Source: Scilla litardierei (taxonomy: Eukaryota > Streptophyta > Magnoliopsida > Asparagales > Asparagaceae). Taken from it: a stretch of DNA of 64,000 nucleotides. The position numbers and the translations under genes are program-made. This document shows positions 44,075 through 55,356 of the stretch, in pieces. The stretch is taken from contig CM061141.1 in the NCBI GenBank assembly GCA_030789695.1, forward strand, positions 273,265,655 through 273,329,654. Reading direction: 5' to 3'. Under the pieces are notes generated by a model. The model saw nothing but the letters and a program-made list of their open reading frames with translations, did no database searches and had not been told where the DNA came from. Each line of letters starts with the position of its first letter. Position 1 is the stretch's first letter.

Positions 44075-46027
44075 GAGTTTGCTCCGGGGTCTAATGGTCG
44101 AATGAAAACCATGGGTGTTTATGTTCGTGATCTTCTTCTTGGACAGGTCAGTTCACTATTGTATTAGTGTTGGTGTAGATTGATTTACCTTATTATACAC
44201 CTGTGATATCTTTTGATTGTTGTATTTCCTAATACTTTGTGGTGTACTTAATGGTGTTGCCACATTACGAATCTTAACTATAATGTCACAGTAGTTGAGA
44301 GCTAATATGAAATGGGAACATGACTCACTGGTGATGTGAGATCCTGAGCTGGGATATCGATACTGGATGTTGAAGTTGCTCTGAGTGGGGATCTTCTCGA
44401 TCATCGCTGTCAAAGATTGTGTAAGGTTTGTCAAAGTTGATCCTGAAATGAAGTGTTCTCTAAGGAATATCATGTAGTTTATTCTTTTTTGTCACAAGAC
44501 ACCATACTGCTTTTTATTTATGTATTTTTACAGATTTCAGGTTCGTTGATGTCAGTCACCGGCATACGAATGCTTTCCATAACTATTAGGAACATTCATT
44601 TAGAGTTCTTATGGGAATTCCTAATTTATGCAAAGAATTTTGATCTTTTTCGTTAATGTTTCTATGAATTTGACTGCAATATAATTTTCTAGTGGTTGAT
44701 AAATCATGGGTCAATGTTACATTGTATGCCAGCTTAGTCTCTCACATTTGTATAGCTGATGTACATGAAAGCTCTTGAAATGAGAATGGCGGATGACGAT
44801 AAAGATATCCAACACACAACCTCATGGTAGGAGGGTCCATGCTAACTGATCGGCAATCAATCTTAACATAGTTAGAGCCTATATGTGTAAATATAATTAA
44901 CAAGAAATTAGTCCCTCCTTACAATGGGTAAAGGGGAAAACATGCTGATCTTCCCGAGATACATAAGGGGCCGCTTGTTACTTTTTGCCCTTGGTTCAAA
45001 CTTATGAATAACAACAAATGTTCTTGCTTTTTAAATAAGAAATGACATGATATTATTATACCAAGAGTGGATGAGTTTGCCAAAACATGAACAAAGCCAT
45101 GAATTCTTTATATTCCCACCACGGCAAAGGATATCAGTACCTCCCCGCAAGTAAGATTGGAAGCTAGCATACTATTTTTTCGAGGAGACCAGAGCTATAT
45201 TATTAGGTTCCAGTGATTTTTAGACGACAGAAAAGAAAATTAGTGATGCTTTCTCGCATATTTAGTCATCGACAAGTCATGATGGATCAACTTAAGGACA
45301 TAGGTCAGGATAAGGTATGCCATTTTTTTAACTAAATCAAGAAAATCAGTAACCTGTTACTTCCCCTAAGTTAAAATGGCACATGCACTAGCAGATGACA
45401 ATTTGAAGCCCAAGCCTAAGTAATTACATTCCATGGAGCACTGTAAAAGAAATTTCAGACTACATATCCTTATCCATGTGTATGAATTGGTGTAGTGTTA
45501 CAAAGGGAAACATTGGAGTTCAAACTCAAGCAGTGAAACCACATTCACGCTGATGAGCTGATACAGTCACCAAATATGTCATTATTATAGGGCAAAACAA
45601 TGTTGTGATGGCTTTCTCATTGCATCATTACCAGGACTTACGAGGAGCATGTGCATCATTACCAGGTCAGTTCTCTATTGTATGCCACCTTAGTAGTTAC
45701 ATATTTAGTTATAGCTGATGTACATGAAAGCTCTTGAAATGTCTGAATTTTGAATGATCACTAATCATCCAATAGCAATGTCTTGAATTTTGTTTCATGG
45801 ATGCAAATTTTTGAGGCCTTTGGTTATTGGAAAAACGTATTGAAAGCAAATCTGTCATTGCTGCATGTTGGTGTCGTCGTCATCACTGCTCTCTACTTTA
45901 TTGATGCCTTTGATAAATATGTTTCTCCTTGCAGGAATTCAAGCTATACGGATCACATTTCAAAGAGATTACAGCGGATGCTCCGAAGTCAACCAAGATC
46001 ACTTTTGCCGATTCAGATGATGAGTAA
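44075..46027 (+). pseudogene. Captured two-exon gene end, unidentified
   Basis: Exon 44075-44146 (EFAPGSNGRMKTMGVYVRDL LLGQ) follows tttctcag and ends at gtcagt. Exon 45935-46027 (EFKLYGSHFKEITADAPKST ... FADSDDE, then taa) follows ccttgcag. Both fit one frame, so they look like the last exons of one gene with an acidic C-terminus. I do not recognise it. The 1.8-kb intron between is AT-rich with no ORF. Confidence 0.5.
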
Positions 46028-46641
46028 TGCAGTGTTAGCCAAGCTATCAACAGAAGTCAGCGGGCATCCTATCACCTGATGCATGGGCTTCTTTAATCTA
46101 CCCGGACGGAATACTGGTATCATATCTCGGGATTTGGTATATAGTTTCAATTCCTGGTCCAAAGGCAGGGAAATGCGATGGCATCCGTGATATTAGAGAG
46201 GAACCACGTCACATAAAACAGTGGCTGATGTAATAGTTGCGGAAGCTTCTCTGTTTGAGCTTTTGATATTGATATATTTATTATCAGAAAAGAGGGTATT
46301 GATATAGACATTAGGGTTTCTATTTAATTTTTTGTAAAAGAGCACATATATTTATGAACTGAGTGTGATTCCTGACCGTAAATTTGCAATATTTGCAATT
46401 TGCAGTGCGCGCGCTAAACATGCTGATTTTAGTTTATGCGTGTGCTTTTGCTAGCATAACACTGCTATCTACTACAATTGTTTTGGCAATTTGTTGTCTG
46501 TTGTCGTGTTATTAATATTTACTGATATCTACTGCAGACAATGTACATTGCGCCGTTGATTAGAGGGCCAATGTTTCATGATCAGTATATGCATTTTTGA
46601 GGCAATACTCTTTGTTTTTTTATTTTTTTTTAAAAAATAAA

Positions 46642-46771
46642 CATTAGCCACGGACTAGCCGTGGCTAATACGCATTAGCCACGCCCTGACCGTGGCTAAT
46701 GCGTATTAGCCACGGACTAGCCGTGGCTAATGCGTATTATCCACGGTCAGTCCGTGGCTAATGTGTATTAG
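46642..46771. repeat. Hairpin cluster ttagccacgg/ccgtggctaa in element J
   Basis: Six words of cattagccacgg or its complement in 130 bp, forming nested inverted repeats such as attagccacgg-actag-ccgtggctaat. Different from the agcgctatc repeats and present only at the right end. Confidence 0.8.
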
Positions 46772-46786
46772 AAAGTGCTATGCTTA

Positions 46787-46975
46787 ACCACTTAGATAGC
46801 GCTTAAAAAGCGCTATCCAAGCTACCATAGCGGTAGCTTGGATAGCGCTTTTATAAGCGCTATCTTAGTAAACCACTACGATAGCGCTTATAAAAGCGCT
46901 ATCCAAGCTACCATAGCGGTAGCTTGCATAGCGCTTAAAAGCGCTATCCAAGTGTAAAAAAAAGCGCTATACAAG
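46787..46975 (-). repeat. Right subterminal repeats of element J
   Basis: Repeated gatagcgctt / aagcgctatc and the unit ccaagctaccatagcggtag (twice), all as inverted pairs. Mirrors the left end. Confidence 0.88.
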
Positions 46976-46996
46976 CGTTTTTTTGTAGTAGTGTAT

Positions 46997-47370
46997 ATAT
47001 ACATCGTGTTGACTTTTACTTCAGTGTGCATATTATTTAATTTTTGTCTCTGATGTTGACTTCGTCGTTCGACGAATTTCTTGATTTAATAGAAATTATT
47101 TCTATGAAAACATAGAATTGTTTTCCATGCACTAAATTCATCAAGAATGTTGATATTGGAGAGTATATTCCATAACTCAATACGTGAAATTAATTTGAGT
47201 TTTGATGATTTTATTTTTCGATTACGGACTATAGTCTCGTTGGCACGCTTTGATTTACTTCGTATTTTCCTTTGGTGTCATTTGGACCATGGTCGTATTC
47301 TACGACTCCCGTGCTTTTATTTGAGGCCATTGTTGTTGTCAGTGTTTTCCTCCCACACTTTTTGCTAATG
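46997..47370 (+). other. 3' spacer of element E, right of J
   Basis: Colinear with 4240-4610 of element A (shared cttgatttaatagaa and tggagagtatrttccataac). No ORF supported. Confidence 0.65.
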
Positions 47371-47667
47371 CCAAAGGGGGAGAGAATTAATAATGACGAT
47401 GTGATAAATGATAATTTAAAGCAATTTTTCGAGAATCTAATTTGATATGTTAGATTCAGGGGGAGTTAAGATATAAAAATGGATTTAGATCCTAAATTTC
47501 AATAATTGGATTCTCATTTTATACCTTCTTCGTCTGCTTGATGCGTATGATTATTATTTAATTTGGAATTACGTGTCATCAATGTAGTGGGAGTAAGTAA
47601 ATTTCATTTGAATCATTATTATTGATTATTATTTATGTTGGTTTGTCATCACCAAAAAGGGGGAGAA
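47371..47667 (+). promoter_or_regulatory. Repeated polypurine tracts before the 3' LTR, element E
   Basis: ccaaagggggagag (about 47370), caggggga (about 47457), a degraded gtagtgggagta (about 47585) and caaaaagggggaga at 47652-47666 touching the LTR. Same four positions as in element A. Confidence 0.75.
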
Positions 47668-48076
47668 TGTTGAGTATTGATTTCCCGAATTTGGTTTTGA
47701 TGATGAACAAACATAAATATCGTGAACTAACTCTTTGTGAGCGCAGTTATGGAGATCGTCGCTAAACTTCTATGAACATCAAAAGCGACGTCTCGAGACT
47801 TCTCAAAGTGCGTGATCGTATGCTTGAAGCTTCGTTGAAGCTCAATGACCACTATTGAAGTCAAAAGATTCGAATCGAAGCGATTGAAGACGGTTCGTCT
47901 AGTTTTATTTATAGTCTTCTAGCTTCGTTTCGTAGAATGTTAAGCCTTGAGTAGGTCTTACGTTTTAATCTTCATAACGATCATATCTTAGAGCTAGGAT
48001 CTTATTAAAAGCCCATAGAAAATTTCCTGAAGCTTCGCGCTTCATTTCACGGCTTTTTGTGCATGTTAGTTGGTTC

Positions 48077-48595
48077 AAGAAGAAGAACCAACCGACTAGA
48101 TGGCAATGTAGTCGGTCGGCAATGCTTCTTGAACCGACTAGAATGCCTTGACTAATTTCAGCTCATTCACTGTTTACAGTTAGTCGGTCCAAGAAGGTTC
48201 ACCGACCAACTAGTTGTGAAACTAGTCGGTTAGGAATCCTTCTTAGACCGACTAGTTCTGTGTACAGTTTTTCAGCCTGAGCTACTGTTTATCATTAGTC
48301 GGTCTAAGAACGTTTGTCGACCGACTAGTTGAGAAACTAGTCGGTTGGAATTTGTTCTCAGACCGACTAGTTTAACTTGATTTCAAACTATGCTATTTTG
48401 ACTCTTAGTCGGTCAAAGAACACTCACCGACCGACTAGTTGTGAAACTAGTCGGTTGGCAAGTCTTCTTGGACCGACTAGTTCTATATTTTCTGAACTTC
48501 ACCTTTTGGCTGTGAAGCTATTAGTCGGTCCATGTTGATTGACCGACCGACTAGTTGATGAACTAGTCGGTCAGTCATCCTTCTTTGACCGACTA
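48077..48595 (+). repeat. Palindromic array in the 3' LTR of element E
   Basis: Same unit series as 20795-21310, with most dyads perfect where the 5' copy has C-to-T changes. Confidence 0.88.
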
Positions 48596-48660
48596 GTCTG
48601 CTTCAGAATAGAGCCGTTGAAGCATTAAATGCCACGAATTTTGCTCTCTTTCCTCTATCC

Positions 48661-48668
48661 TATATATA
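48661..48668 (+). promoter_or_regulatory. TATA box, 3' LTR of element E
   Basis: tatatata after the array. Confidence 0.6.
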
Positions 48669-49394
48669 CTTGGAGTGCTGCTTTCATAGCATTCAAGGCT
48701 GATATTAATTGATCTTTAGAGAATCAAAGAGAAGCATTTAATCCTTATTCAAAGCTCTTTCATTTCTCACTTGAATCTCTCCCTCACTCTTATTTCAAAA
48801 GAGAGATTCATTGATTGTGAGCCTTCCAAGCCAAGAGCTTGATTCTAGGTCACCAACATCCTCCTAGGCTTCCATTGCTGGTCAACTACTTGGAGCTAGG
48901 GTTTGATGCCATTCATCTTCCCCAAAATCCTCTTTGCCCTAAATCGTAAGTTTTACTCAAGGCATAGGTTTTTGTGGTAAGCATTTCATATTTCATTATA
49001 TTTGATATTGCAAGTGATTTACTCTCGGTTGTGAGAGTTTGTGTGTGATCCCGGTTTGTGGGAGTCACATTTTCATTTGTGTATGATTTGATCTTGTAGA
49101 GGTTTTCTACAAGTATTTCATAGTGCAAATTTGAGTTAGAGGATTCTAACTCAAGTAGCCGGAGGGGATCCGGGTGTTTGGGACGTAGGATCACCGGAAA
49201 CAAGTCGGGGAGACTTGGGTGGATCCGAACCCGTTATATCGTCTGTTTGCGATTGCATTTCTTTGTTGTCAATATTTACATTTCCGCATTGTTGGTTGAG
49301 TTTGCAAGATAATTAGAAATTATCTTCTTAATTATTTTAAAGTACTATTCACCCCCCCTCTAGTACTTGTGCAGTAGCTTCGTAGGGCATTACA

Positions 49395-50200
49395 GCTGCG
49401 GCAGACTCGTACGAGGCCAAGGTGCTCGAGAAAGCGGGCATGACCGGTTGCAACCCGGTCCATGTCCCAATGGAGCCACGATTGAAACTGAGCAAGGAGA
49501 GCTCAAACCCACCGGTGGATACGACGCTCTACCGGAGTATCGTCGGGAGTCTACGCTACTTGGTACACATGCGGCCCGACATCACGTTCGCCGTCGGCTT
49601 CGTCAGTCGCTTCATGGAGTCACCCATGACCGAGCATTGGAGCGTCGTCAAACACATACTCAGGTATATTACCGGCACTATTGGCTACGGATGTCGCTAC
49701 ACCAAGGACATCTCTAGAGCTAAACTCGTGGGGTACAACGACGCCGACCTGGTCGGGGATGTCGACGACAGGAAGAGCACTACCGGCGTGGTGTTCGTCC
49801 TCGGGGGGAGCCCGATAAGCTGGCAATCACAGAAGCTGAAAGTGGTTGCACTATCGTCTTGCGAGGCGGAGTACATTGCCGCCACTACTACAGCATGCCA
49901 AGATGTGTGGCTCGCACAGCTACTCAGTGATCTTCTCGACAAGGAGGCCGGCGTAGCTACTCTACTCGTGGACAACAAATCAGCGATTCAACTTTGCAAG
50001 AATCCGGTTTCCATGACCGGAGCAAACATATCGAGACGCGCTACCATTTCATCAGGCAGTGCGTCGAAGGCGGCAAGATCGCCGTCAACTACGTCCACAC
50101 CGACGATCAGCTGGCGGATATACTGACAAAAGCACTTGGGCGGGTCAAGTTCCAGGGCCTGCGCGCGAAGCTCGGCATCGTCAACATCCAGAACAACTAG
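49395..50200 (+). pseudogene. Copia RT thumb and RNase H, element B
   Basis: Resumes B's pol after the nested element E: VLEKAGMTGCNPVHVPMEPR, YRSIVGSLRYLVHMRPDI (connection domain), then RNase H with GYNDADLVGDVDDRKSTTG, SSCEAEYIAA and LLVDNKSAIQLCKNPV. A frameshift near 50005 moves the end (SKHIETRYHFIRQCV ... DQLADILTKALG) to another frame, which stops at 50198-50200. The catalytic acidic residues of RNase H (D in NDAD, E in CEAEY, D in VDNKSA) are present. The YVDD segment was lost. Confidence 0.92.
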
Positions 50201-50202
50201 AT

Positions 50203-50211
50203 TAGGGGGAC
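50203..50211 (+). promoter_or_regulatory. Polypurine tract of element B
   Basis: taggggga, two bases before the 3' LTR; primer of plus-strand synthesis. Confidence 0.75.
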
Positions 50212-50213
50212 TT

Positions 50214-50548
50214 TGTTAGATAATCTTGTTGTGTTTGGTCCGTTAGCTCAAAATAATCGCACGATGCCACGAAGGTTGTGTGGGCCGTGCAAATAGGAGC
50301 GTGGGGCGAACGTGTCTCGCGGATGACCGAGTCCGGGGGGTTTGTTTCTCACGATGAGAACGTTGCGCACGATGCGGCACGTTCGGTTTTTTTTTTCTGT
50401 TGTGTTTTCGCATTAAATAGCAATGAGAAAGAAATCAAAAGCAGCAAGTTGAAGCAGCCAATCAAAATAGCCGCAGGTTTCTTTTTTTTTGAGAGTGCTG
50501 TGCTTTCTTTTGTTCATTGCTGCCGTGAGTTGAGTGTCAGGGCTATCA
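50214..50548 (+). repeat. 3' LTR of element B
   Basis: 335 bp, pairs with 10899-11229. Followed by TSD gtttg (50549-50553). Confidence 0.95.
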
Positions 50549-50553
50549 GTTTG
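50549..50553 (+). repeat. Right target-site duplication of element B (gtttg)
   Basis: Matches 10894-10898. Confidence 0.95.
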
Positions 50554-50855
50554 GAGCAATTTATCTTCAAAATTCTTTGCCAAAAAATAGCAACACTGAG
50601 CTCTTTGGGCATGACTACTAGAACTTTATATTTGATGTCTTCTTTGAGTCCCCGTATAAACTAGTCCATGATATAATCCTTGGGTAAGTTATCTAACAAA
50701 CCCATTATCTGTTCAAGTTTCTTGAGATAATCACAAACAAAGCTGCTCTGTTTGAGGTTAGTAAAAGAGGTGAAAGGCTTCTCCGTCTTATTTGACCCAA
50801 ATCTAGCCAAGACTTCATTTTCCCAACATAGTTGAATGCATTCTGTTATACATAT
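50554..50855 (-). pseudogene. Ty3/gypsy Gag fragment (element C, part 2)
   Basis: Minus strand, read from 50855 leftward: WENEVLARFGSNKTEKPFTS, then LKQSSFVCDYLKKLEQIMG, then FIRGLKEDIKYKV. This is the second half of a gypsy retrotransposon gag domain, with one stop before FIRGL. It continues across element B into the knuckle and protease at 9900-10898. Confidence 0.8.
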
Positions 50856-51420
50856 TCACGTTATTTCATTAATTATTCAGATATCCTTTCTTACAACCCA
50901 GCCCACTTCTTTTATACATATTCACGTCGGTGTTTAGTTACAACCATTCAACCGTTGATCTTCAACGACTAGTTTGACTGAATATTTAGAGTTTGACATG
51001 AGTTGAGTAATTAAAGTTAAACGTTGAGTTTCTAGATGTCGGCGATTGTTGATCAGTAACATCTTGTATTAGGATCATCCTCTGCAAAAAGAACGACGAG
51101 TGGATGATGGGAGCCTTGAAACATGAGAATTTACCAAAATTTTGATTTGTTCTGGACAATCGAAAGAGGAGCACAAAGAAACAGAATGATTTCCTATGAA
51201 AAGGAATGCAGTAATGGTTGTTTTGTTTATGGCATATGGTCAATATTCAGATGTGCATGCACGAAGACAAAGGGATGCACGTAAACACGTACTCGTACGC
51301 ACTTATGCACACACGTACCTCTGCATGCACAGTCACACTGGCTGCTGGCATGTGCATGTGAAGAGCGAAAAACGAAGGTGCCAGTCGTAAAGGCACATCA
51401 TATATATTAGATGAATAAGC
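50856..51420. other. Unassigned segment
   Basis: AT-rich with short cacgt-rich stretches (about 51255-51345, acacgta/tgcatgca words). No gene, LTR end or TIR that I can support. It may include the 5' end of element C. Confidence 0.35.
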
Positions 51421-51804
51421 TGTTGAAACTTATTCAACTAAGTTGGATCTTAATCCAACGTTGGACTAATATGCGATAAATAATTATATGGTGCTACACT
51501 GTCATATTAAGCCCAATGTATTAGTGATCTGATTTAATTGATTAAATGGGCTAAATGAGTTAAATATGTTGTGGGGGCTTTATGTGTAGAGGCTATTGGG
51601 CTTCAATTCGTTGATGGACCGAGTTGGAAACTCTAGGGCTGTGGAAGCTAGCCTATATATACTTGTGGTCATGATCCCCGGAATACACGAACTAAGAGAG
51701 CCGTCTGTTCTACGTCCCGTCACTAGGAGAGAAACCGGGAGAAAGCTAAATGGATTCTCCAACGGTTGATTCGTGCTATTCTGGAAGATCATCCGCTGCG
51801 TCAT

Positions 51805-53384
51805 TGACGTCCGTTTATATTTCATATATTCACGCACGTTTTCTTTTGTGTTTTTCCGTTGTTTTCCGCCGTCTTGTATTCGTTTTCTCGTGTTCTCTTG
51901 TTTTCTTTCACTTTTCTGTGTTTTTTGTATTTTGCAGGAGTTTACCGGCGTAGGGGACATATAACGATGATATCATGAGTCCCCGGAGCAACGGGAGGAG
52001 TCACGCGTAATCCAGGGGGTCAAACGATGAAGATCGCATCTTTCAGCCCCTCACACGACCGGTTGGTCACTTCCAACCGATCGGGTGATGCACGCGTGCA
52101 CCACCCGGACACAAGCTGAAGCGGACGGAAAGTCAACCGGTCGGTTCAGAGACCGGTTCAAACGCTCCAACTCTCTGGAATTTGATGCTGAATGCCAACC
52201 GATCGGGTGACCTTCACCCGATCGGTTCACCGGTAGCCGATTCTCCGAAGCCGAGACACGGAGAGCTCAACCGACCGGTTCACCCGACGGCACGAAGATC
52301 CAACCGATCAGCTTCAATCCTCAACCGACCGTGCCATATGACCGGATGAAGTCCCGTGCTGAGCTGCCGAAGAAACGAAGCAGGTCACCCGATCGGTTGA
52401 CTTCTCAACCGATCGGGTGATATCGTATTCTATATATATGACCCTTAGGTTTTCCAGAAACGGGAGTTGTTATTTTTTTGCTGTTTTTTCTCTCTCTTGA
52501 CGGCTGTAATTTTTCAGATATTAGTAAGTTGTCTGATCTTTGTTAAACTTTAATATAGTTTTAATTGCATTACTCTTACTACTTTTCAATCGCCTGATCA
52601 TGTTTCTAACGGTCGATTTTGATTTAGATTGCTTTTTAGTAAATATGTGTGAGTAGTTCCCAAATCTGGGATTTTGGTGGAAACCCCTTCGTGGGTCCTC
52701 CCCGATGCGTCCATAGGACTATGAAATCGATAGGGATTAGGAATCTACCGGTTACGCGAGGTGTTTCATTGTCATCGGCGGGAAAAAGACTGCCTTTGAC
52801 CGTTGGGCCAAGGGGGAATAAACTTGGCGGTTGACCCCCTAGCCATAGCTCACACCCTTAGCGTAGACGTCAAATCCTAGCGCGCGGGAGCGGCAGGATG
52901 AGACGTTGGGAGTTATCGTTGCGAGCTTAGTGCTCCCGGAGTCGGTCAGTGTTAATGGACATGGGAATGCCCACTGACCGAACCCGGGAAGTCCGGTATA
53001 TCATCCTGGGCACCGACCGGAATATCGGGCCCATGGGATGCTGGTACTACTCTTAGAGGCAACGTCTCACCATTAGACCCTAATTCCGATCGCTATCCTA
53101 CCCGTAGGCCGTATCGGCGAGAATCGCACAATAGGGTGGAAACCAAAGTCCCGGGTTTTCCCTTCATATTGTTTATCCTTCGCATTCATTTTCCGTGACA
53201 ACCCATCATCCGATTCAGGCTAGCTCGCCCATGGGGTGAATCCGATCCTTCTTGACACAAGCACAACCACGCCTCCCTGAGTTCGACCCCCAAGCCACAC
53301 TACAACACCGTGCGCTTGCGGTTACAAATATTTAAATCTCACGCCCCCAAACATATTGCACACGCGCAAACGCGGGTGGCGTCA
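51805..53384 (+). mobile_element. Solo LTR of the F family
   Basis: 1,580 bp, TGACGTCCG to ggcgtca, aligned along its length with LTR F1 and F2, with a 5-bp TSD gtcat (51800-51804 and 53385-53389). No internal sequence, so it arose by LTR-LTR recombination. Clearly more diverged from F1/F2 than they are from each other. Its dyad (52385-52420, 16-bp arms, loop cttc) and TATA (52431) are conserved. Confidence 0.92.
52385..52420 (+). repeat. TATA-proximal dyad of the solo LTR
   Basis: Perfect arms tcacccgatcggttga / tcaaccgatcgggtga around cttc, although flanking sequence has diverged from F1 and F2. Confidence 0.9.
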
Positions 53385-53527
53385 GTCATCCAGATCGTCA
53401 ACCTCATGGATTCAGGTATGATTCCTATCAGAGAAGGTAATGATTTAATGTTCCGCATGTTTTATCTAGATCTGTGTTATTTAGTTTGTACGCACATCTA
53501 GATCTTTAGATCTTTAGTTTCTACAAG

Positions 53528-53539
53528 TGGTAGCAGAGC
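53528..53539 (+). promoter_or_regulatory. Primer-binding site of element G
   Basis: tggtagcagagc, a common variant of the initiator tRNA-Met site, two bases after the LTR end. Confidence 0.75.
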
Positions 53540-54623
53540 ATGCATGATGTGTATCTTAAATTTTCTGCCTGCTCGTAAGTAGATCTGATAAAAATTAGAT
53601 GTTTAATCTGCTTTTGGATTCAGATCTGTGAAAATTTGGGGTTTTGATTGATTTTTCATGTTTAAAAAAATTCGAACCCTATATCTGTGGCGGCTCGCCG
53701 GCCACTGCCCGACACAGCGAAAGAGGGGGCGGATCTGCCGCCCCAGTCAAGAGATTGGTGCCGGCATCGTCGGCGCCCACGCGAATAAAAAAGGGGCATT
53801 GCCCCTGTCAGAAAAACAGAGGAGAAAGGGGGTGGCTCCGTCGAATTATTTAGAAATAGGGGGCGGCACCAGCCGCCCCCCGTTAGGGCGTTGGAAGGGG
53901 GCGGCGCTGCCTCCCCTATTATGCATCAGAGGGGGCAGCCTTGCTTCCTCCCCCAGTCAGATCTCGAAAGGGGGGTGCCCTAACCCCCTGTCGAAGAGTA
54001 GGCCCCCATCGCCGAGGGCCTGCCGCGGGTTTTCCAGAAGGGGGCGACATCCTTCGCCCCCCAGTCGGCGATTACGGGGGGGTGGCCGATCCGTCGCCCC
54101 CATCAGGACCCCCCTCCCCGTCGATGATTTCGGGGGGGAGAGGCGGCAATCACCGCCCCATCGGGAACCCCAAAAGGGGGGCGGCCCCCCTGCAGCCGCC
54201 CCCCCTATTCTTCAAGGAGTGTAGGCACAGCCCTGCGCCTACACTAGAAAGGGGCGGTCGATAGCCGCCCCTGTTGGAAGAACGTCGGCTCTGGCGATAC
54301 CGGCGCCGGATCTGGGAGAAAGCGGGGGCGACGGCCGTCTCCCCAAGGGGGGCCAAAATTCCCTGCCAGGGTTTCTAACCCTTGCAGGTTTTGGGCCAAA
54401 ATTGGGCCCAATCAGGTTGTTTTTTTCAAAAAAAAATCCTTTAAAAATTTTAAATTTCAGCATACGTGCCTTATTTTAGGCCTATTTTGGCCACTCCACA
54501 ATTTTGGGCTTAAATGAATATTTTGGTAATTGTGCACCCTATTATAGGGCTACTCTTATTCTTTTAAAGCCCTATTTCAGCTATATTAATGCACTGATAA
54601 TCAGAGGAAATAAAAGTCCATCT
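53540..54623 (+). mobile_element. Leader of copia element G, truncated by element H
   Basis: Internal DNA directly after the primer-binding site. It holds a GC-rich hairpin array (53725-54272), then T-rich sequence with words such as attttaggcctattttggcc. No gag start is reached before element H begins. Open frames here (for example 53658-54224) follow from low stop density in GC-rich DNA; I do not call them genes. Confidence 0.65.
53725..54272 (+). repeat. Array of about 12 GC-rich stem-loop units
   Basis: Each unit has a G-run with gc (ggggg-cggc), a short loop, and the complement (gccgcccc), usually followed by (c)tgtcag-like or agtc letters and preceded by gaaa/gaag. Unit starts are near 53725, 53793, 53828, 53859, 53897, 53930, 53970, 54040, 54076, 54132, 54175 and 54251; spacings cluster at 31-43 and around 70 bp. 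Clear stems include gggggcggcaccagccgccc at 53859 and ggggcggtcgatagccgccc at 54251. Confidence 0.75.
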
Positions 54624-55130
54624 TGTGTATGATGAAAATCGAATTACACCCCCAAGTTGTTTTGATGATGAGCACACCAAATGAAGTTAGTGTACTAACT
54701 ACACTACATCTAAAGTGTACAGTTATGCGATGAATGAAAAGGTTTATGCATAATCCGAAGAAGTACAAACTACACTTAGTAAAGACAAAGACGACATTGC
54801 TAAATTCAAATGATGAAGCTCACGCTCAAAAGAAAAAGAAGCTCAAAGAGAAGCTTGCATCTACTTCATCATTGGATCAAGCTTCATGAAGACTCGTCCT
54901 AAGTCTATAGTGTGTGAGTTGTGTCTTTCTTAGGATTATGTTAAAGCCAAAAGTAATTATAACACACATACTCAAAATGATTTCAAAGTTAAAATGTTTT
55001 CAAATGTTTTCAAATCATTTCAAAACTCTTGAGATAAATTGCTAGCCTTTTCCTATCTTTGTAATTAATCTCCATTACATCCTGGAGTTAATTACATCTC
55101 TTGCTAGCTAAGTTTCAGAAGAAACTGCTT

Positions 55131-55237
55131 TGGGAGTCGACTACCAAAGAGTGGGAGTCGACTACCAGCTGGAAATTTTTCTTCTTCTGAAACGCTCTGG
55201 AAGTCAACTACCACTCCTAGAGAGTCGACTACCAGCT
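55131..55237 (+). repeat. agtcgact dyad array in the LTR of element H
   Basis: Four copies of (g)gggagtcgactacc(agctg), each containing the perfect palindrome agtcgact (one degraded to agtcaact), upstream of the TATA box at 55349. Confidence 0.85.
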
Positions 55238-55348
55238 GTTGAAATTCAACTTTTTGACTTGCTTGATTGCCTCTCCAATTCATTGCTTCCTTAAATTTCG
55301 GGGCAAAATTCAAACCTAATTTGAATTTCAAATCCTCTCATTTAAACC

Positions 55349-55356
55349 TATAAGTA
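55349..55356 (+). promoter_or_regulatory. TATA box of element H LTR
   Basis: tataagta, about 110 bp after the dyad array. Confidence 0.5.

Larger units (their letters stand above)
47668..49394 (+). repeat. 3' LTR of element E
   Basis: 1,727 bp, TGTTGAGTATTG to gcattaca. Complete, unlike the 5' LTR. Palindromic array at about 48077-48595 and TATA tatatata at 48661. Confidence 0.94.
51421..53525 (+). repeat. Copia-type LTR G, interrupted by a solo LTR
   Basis: Starts TGTTGAAACTT at 51421 and ends tttctaca at 53525, followed by a tRNA-Met-type primer-binding site. TATA tatatata at 51654-51661. Without the solo LTR and one TSD copy it is about 520 bp. No second LTR is in the window. Confidence 0.7.

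Noticed and set aside
53658..54264. Long overlapping open frames as a proline/glycine-rich gene
   Set aside because: They follow from the GC-rich hairpin array with few stops; three frames are open at once and no domain or start context supports a gene.
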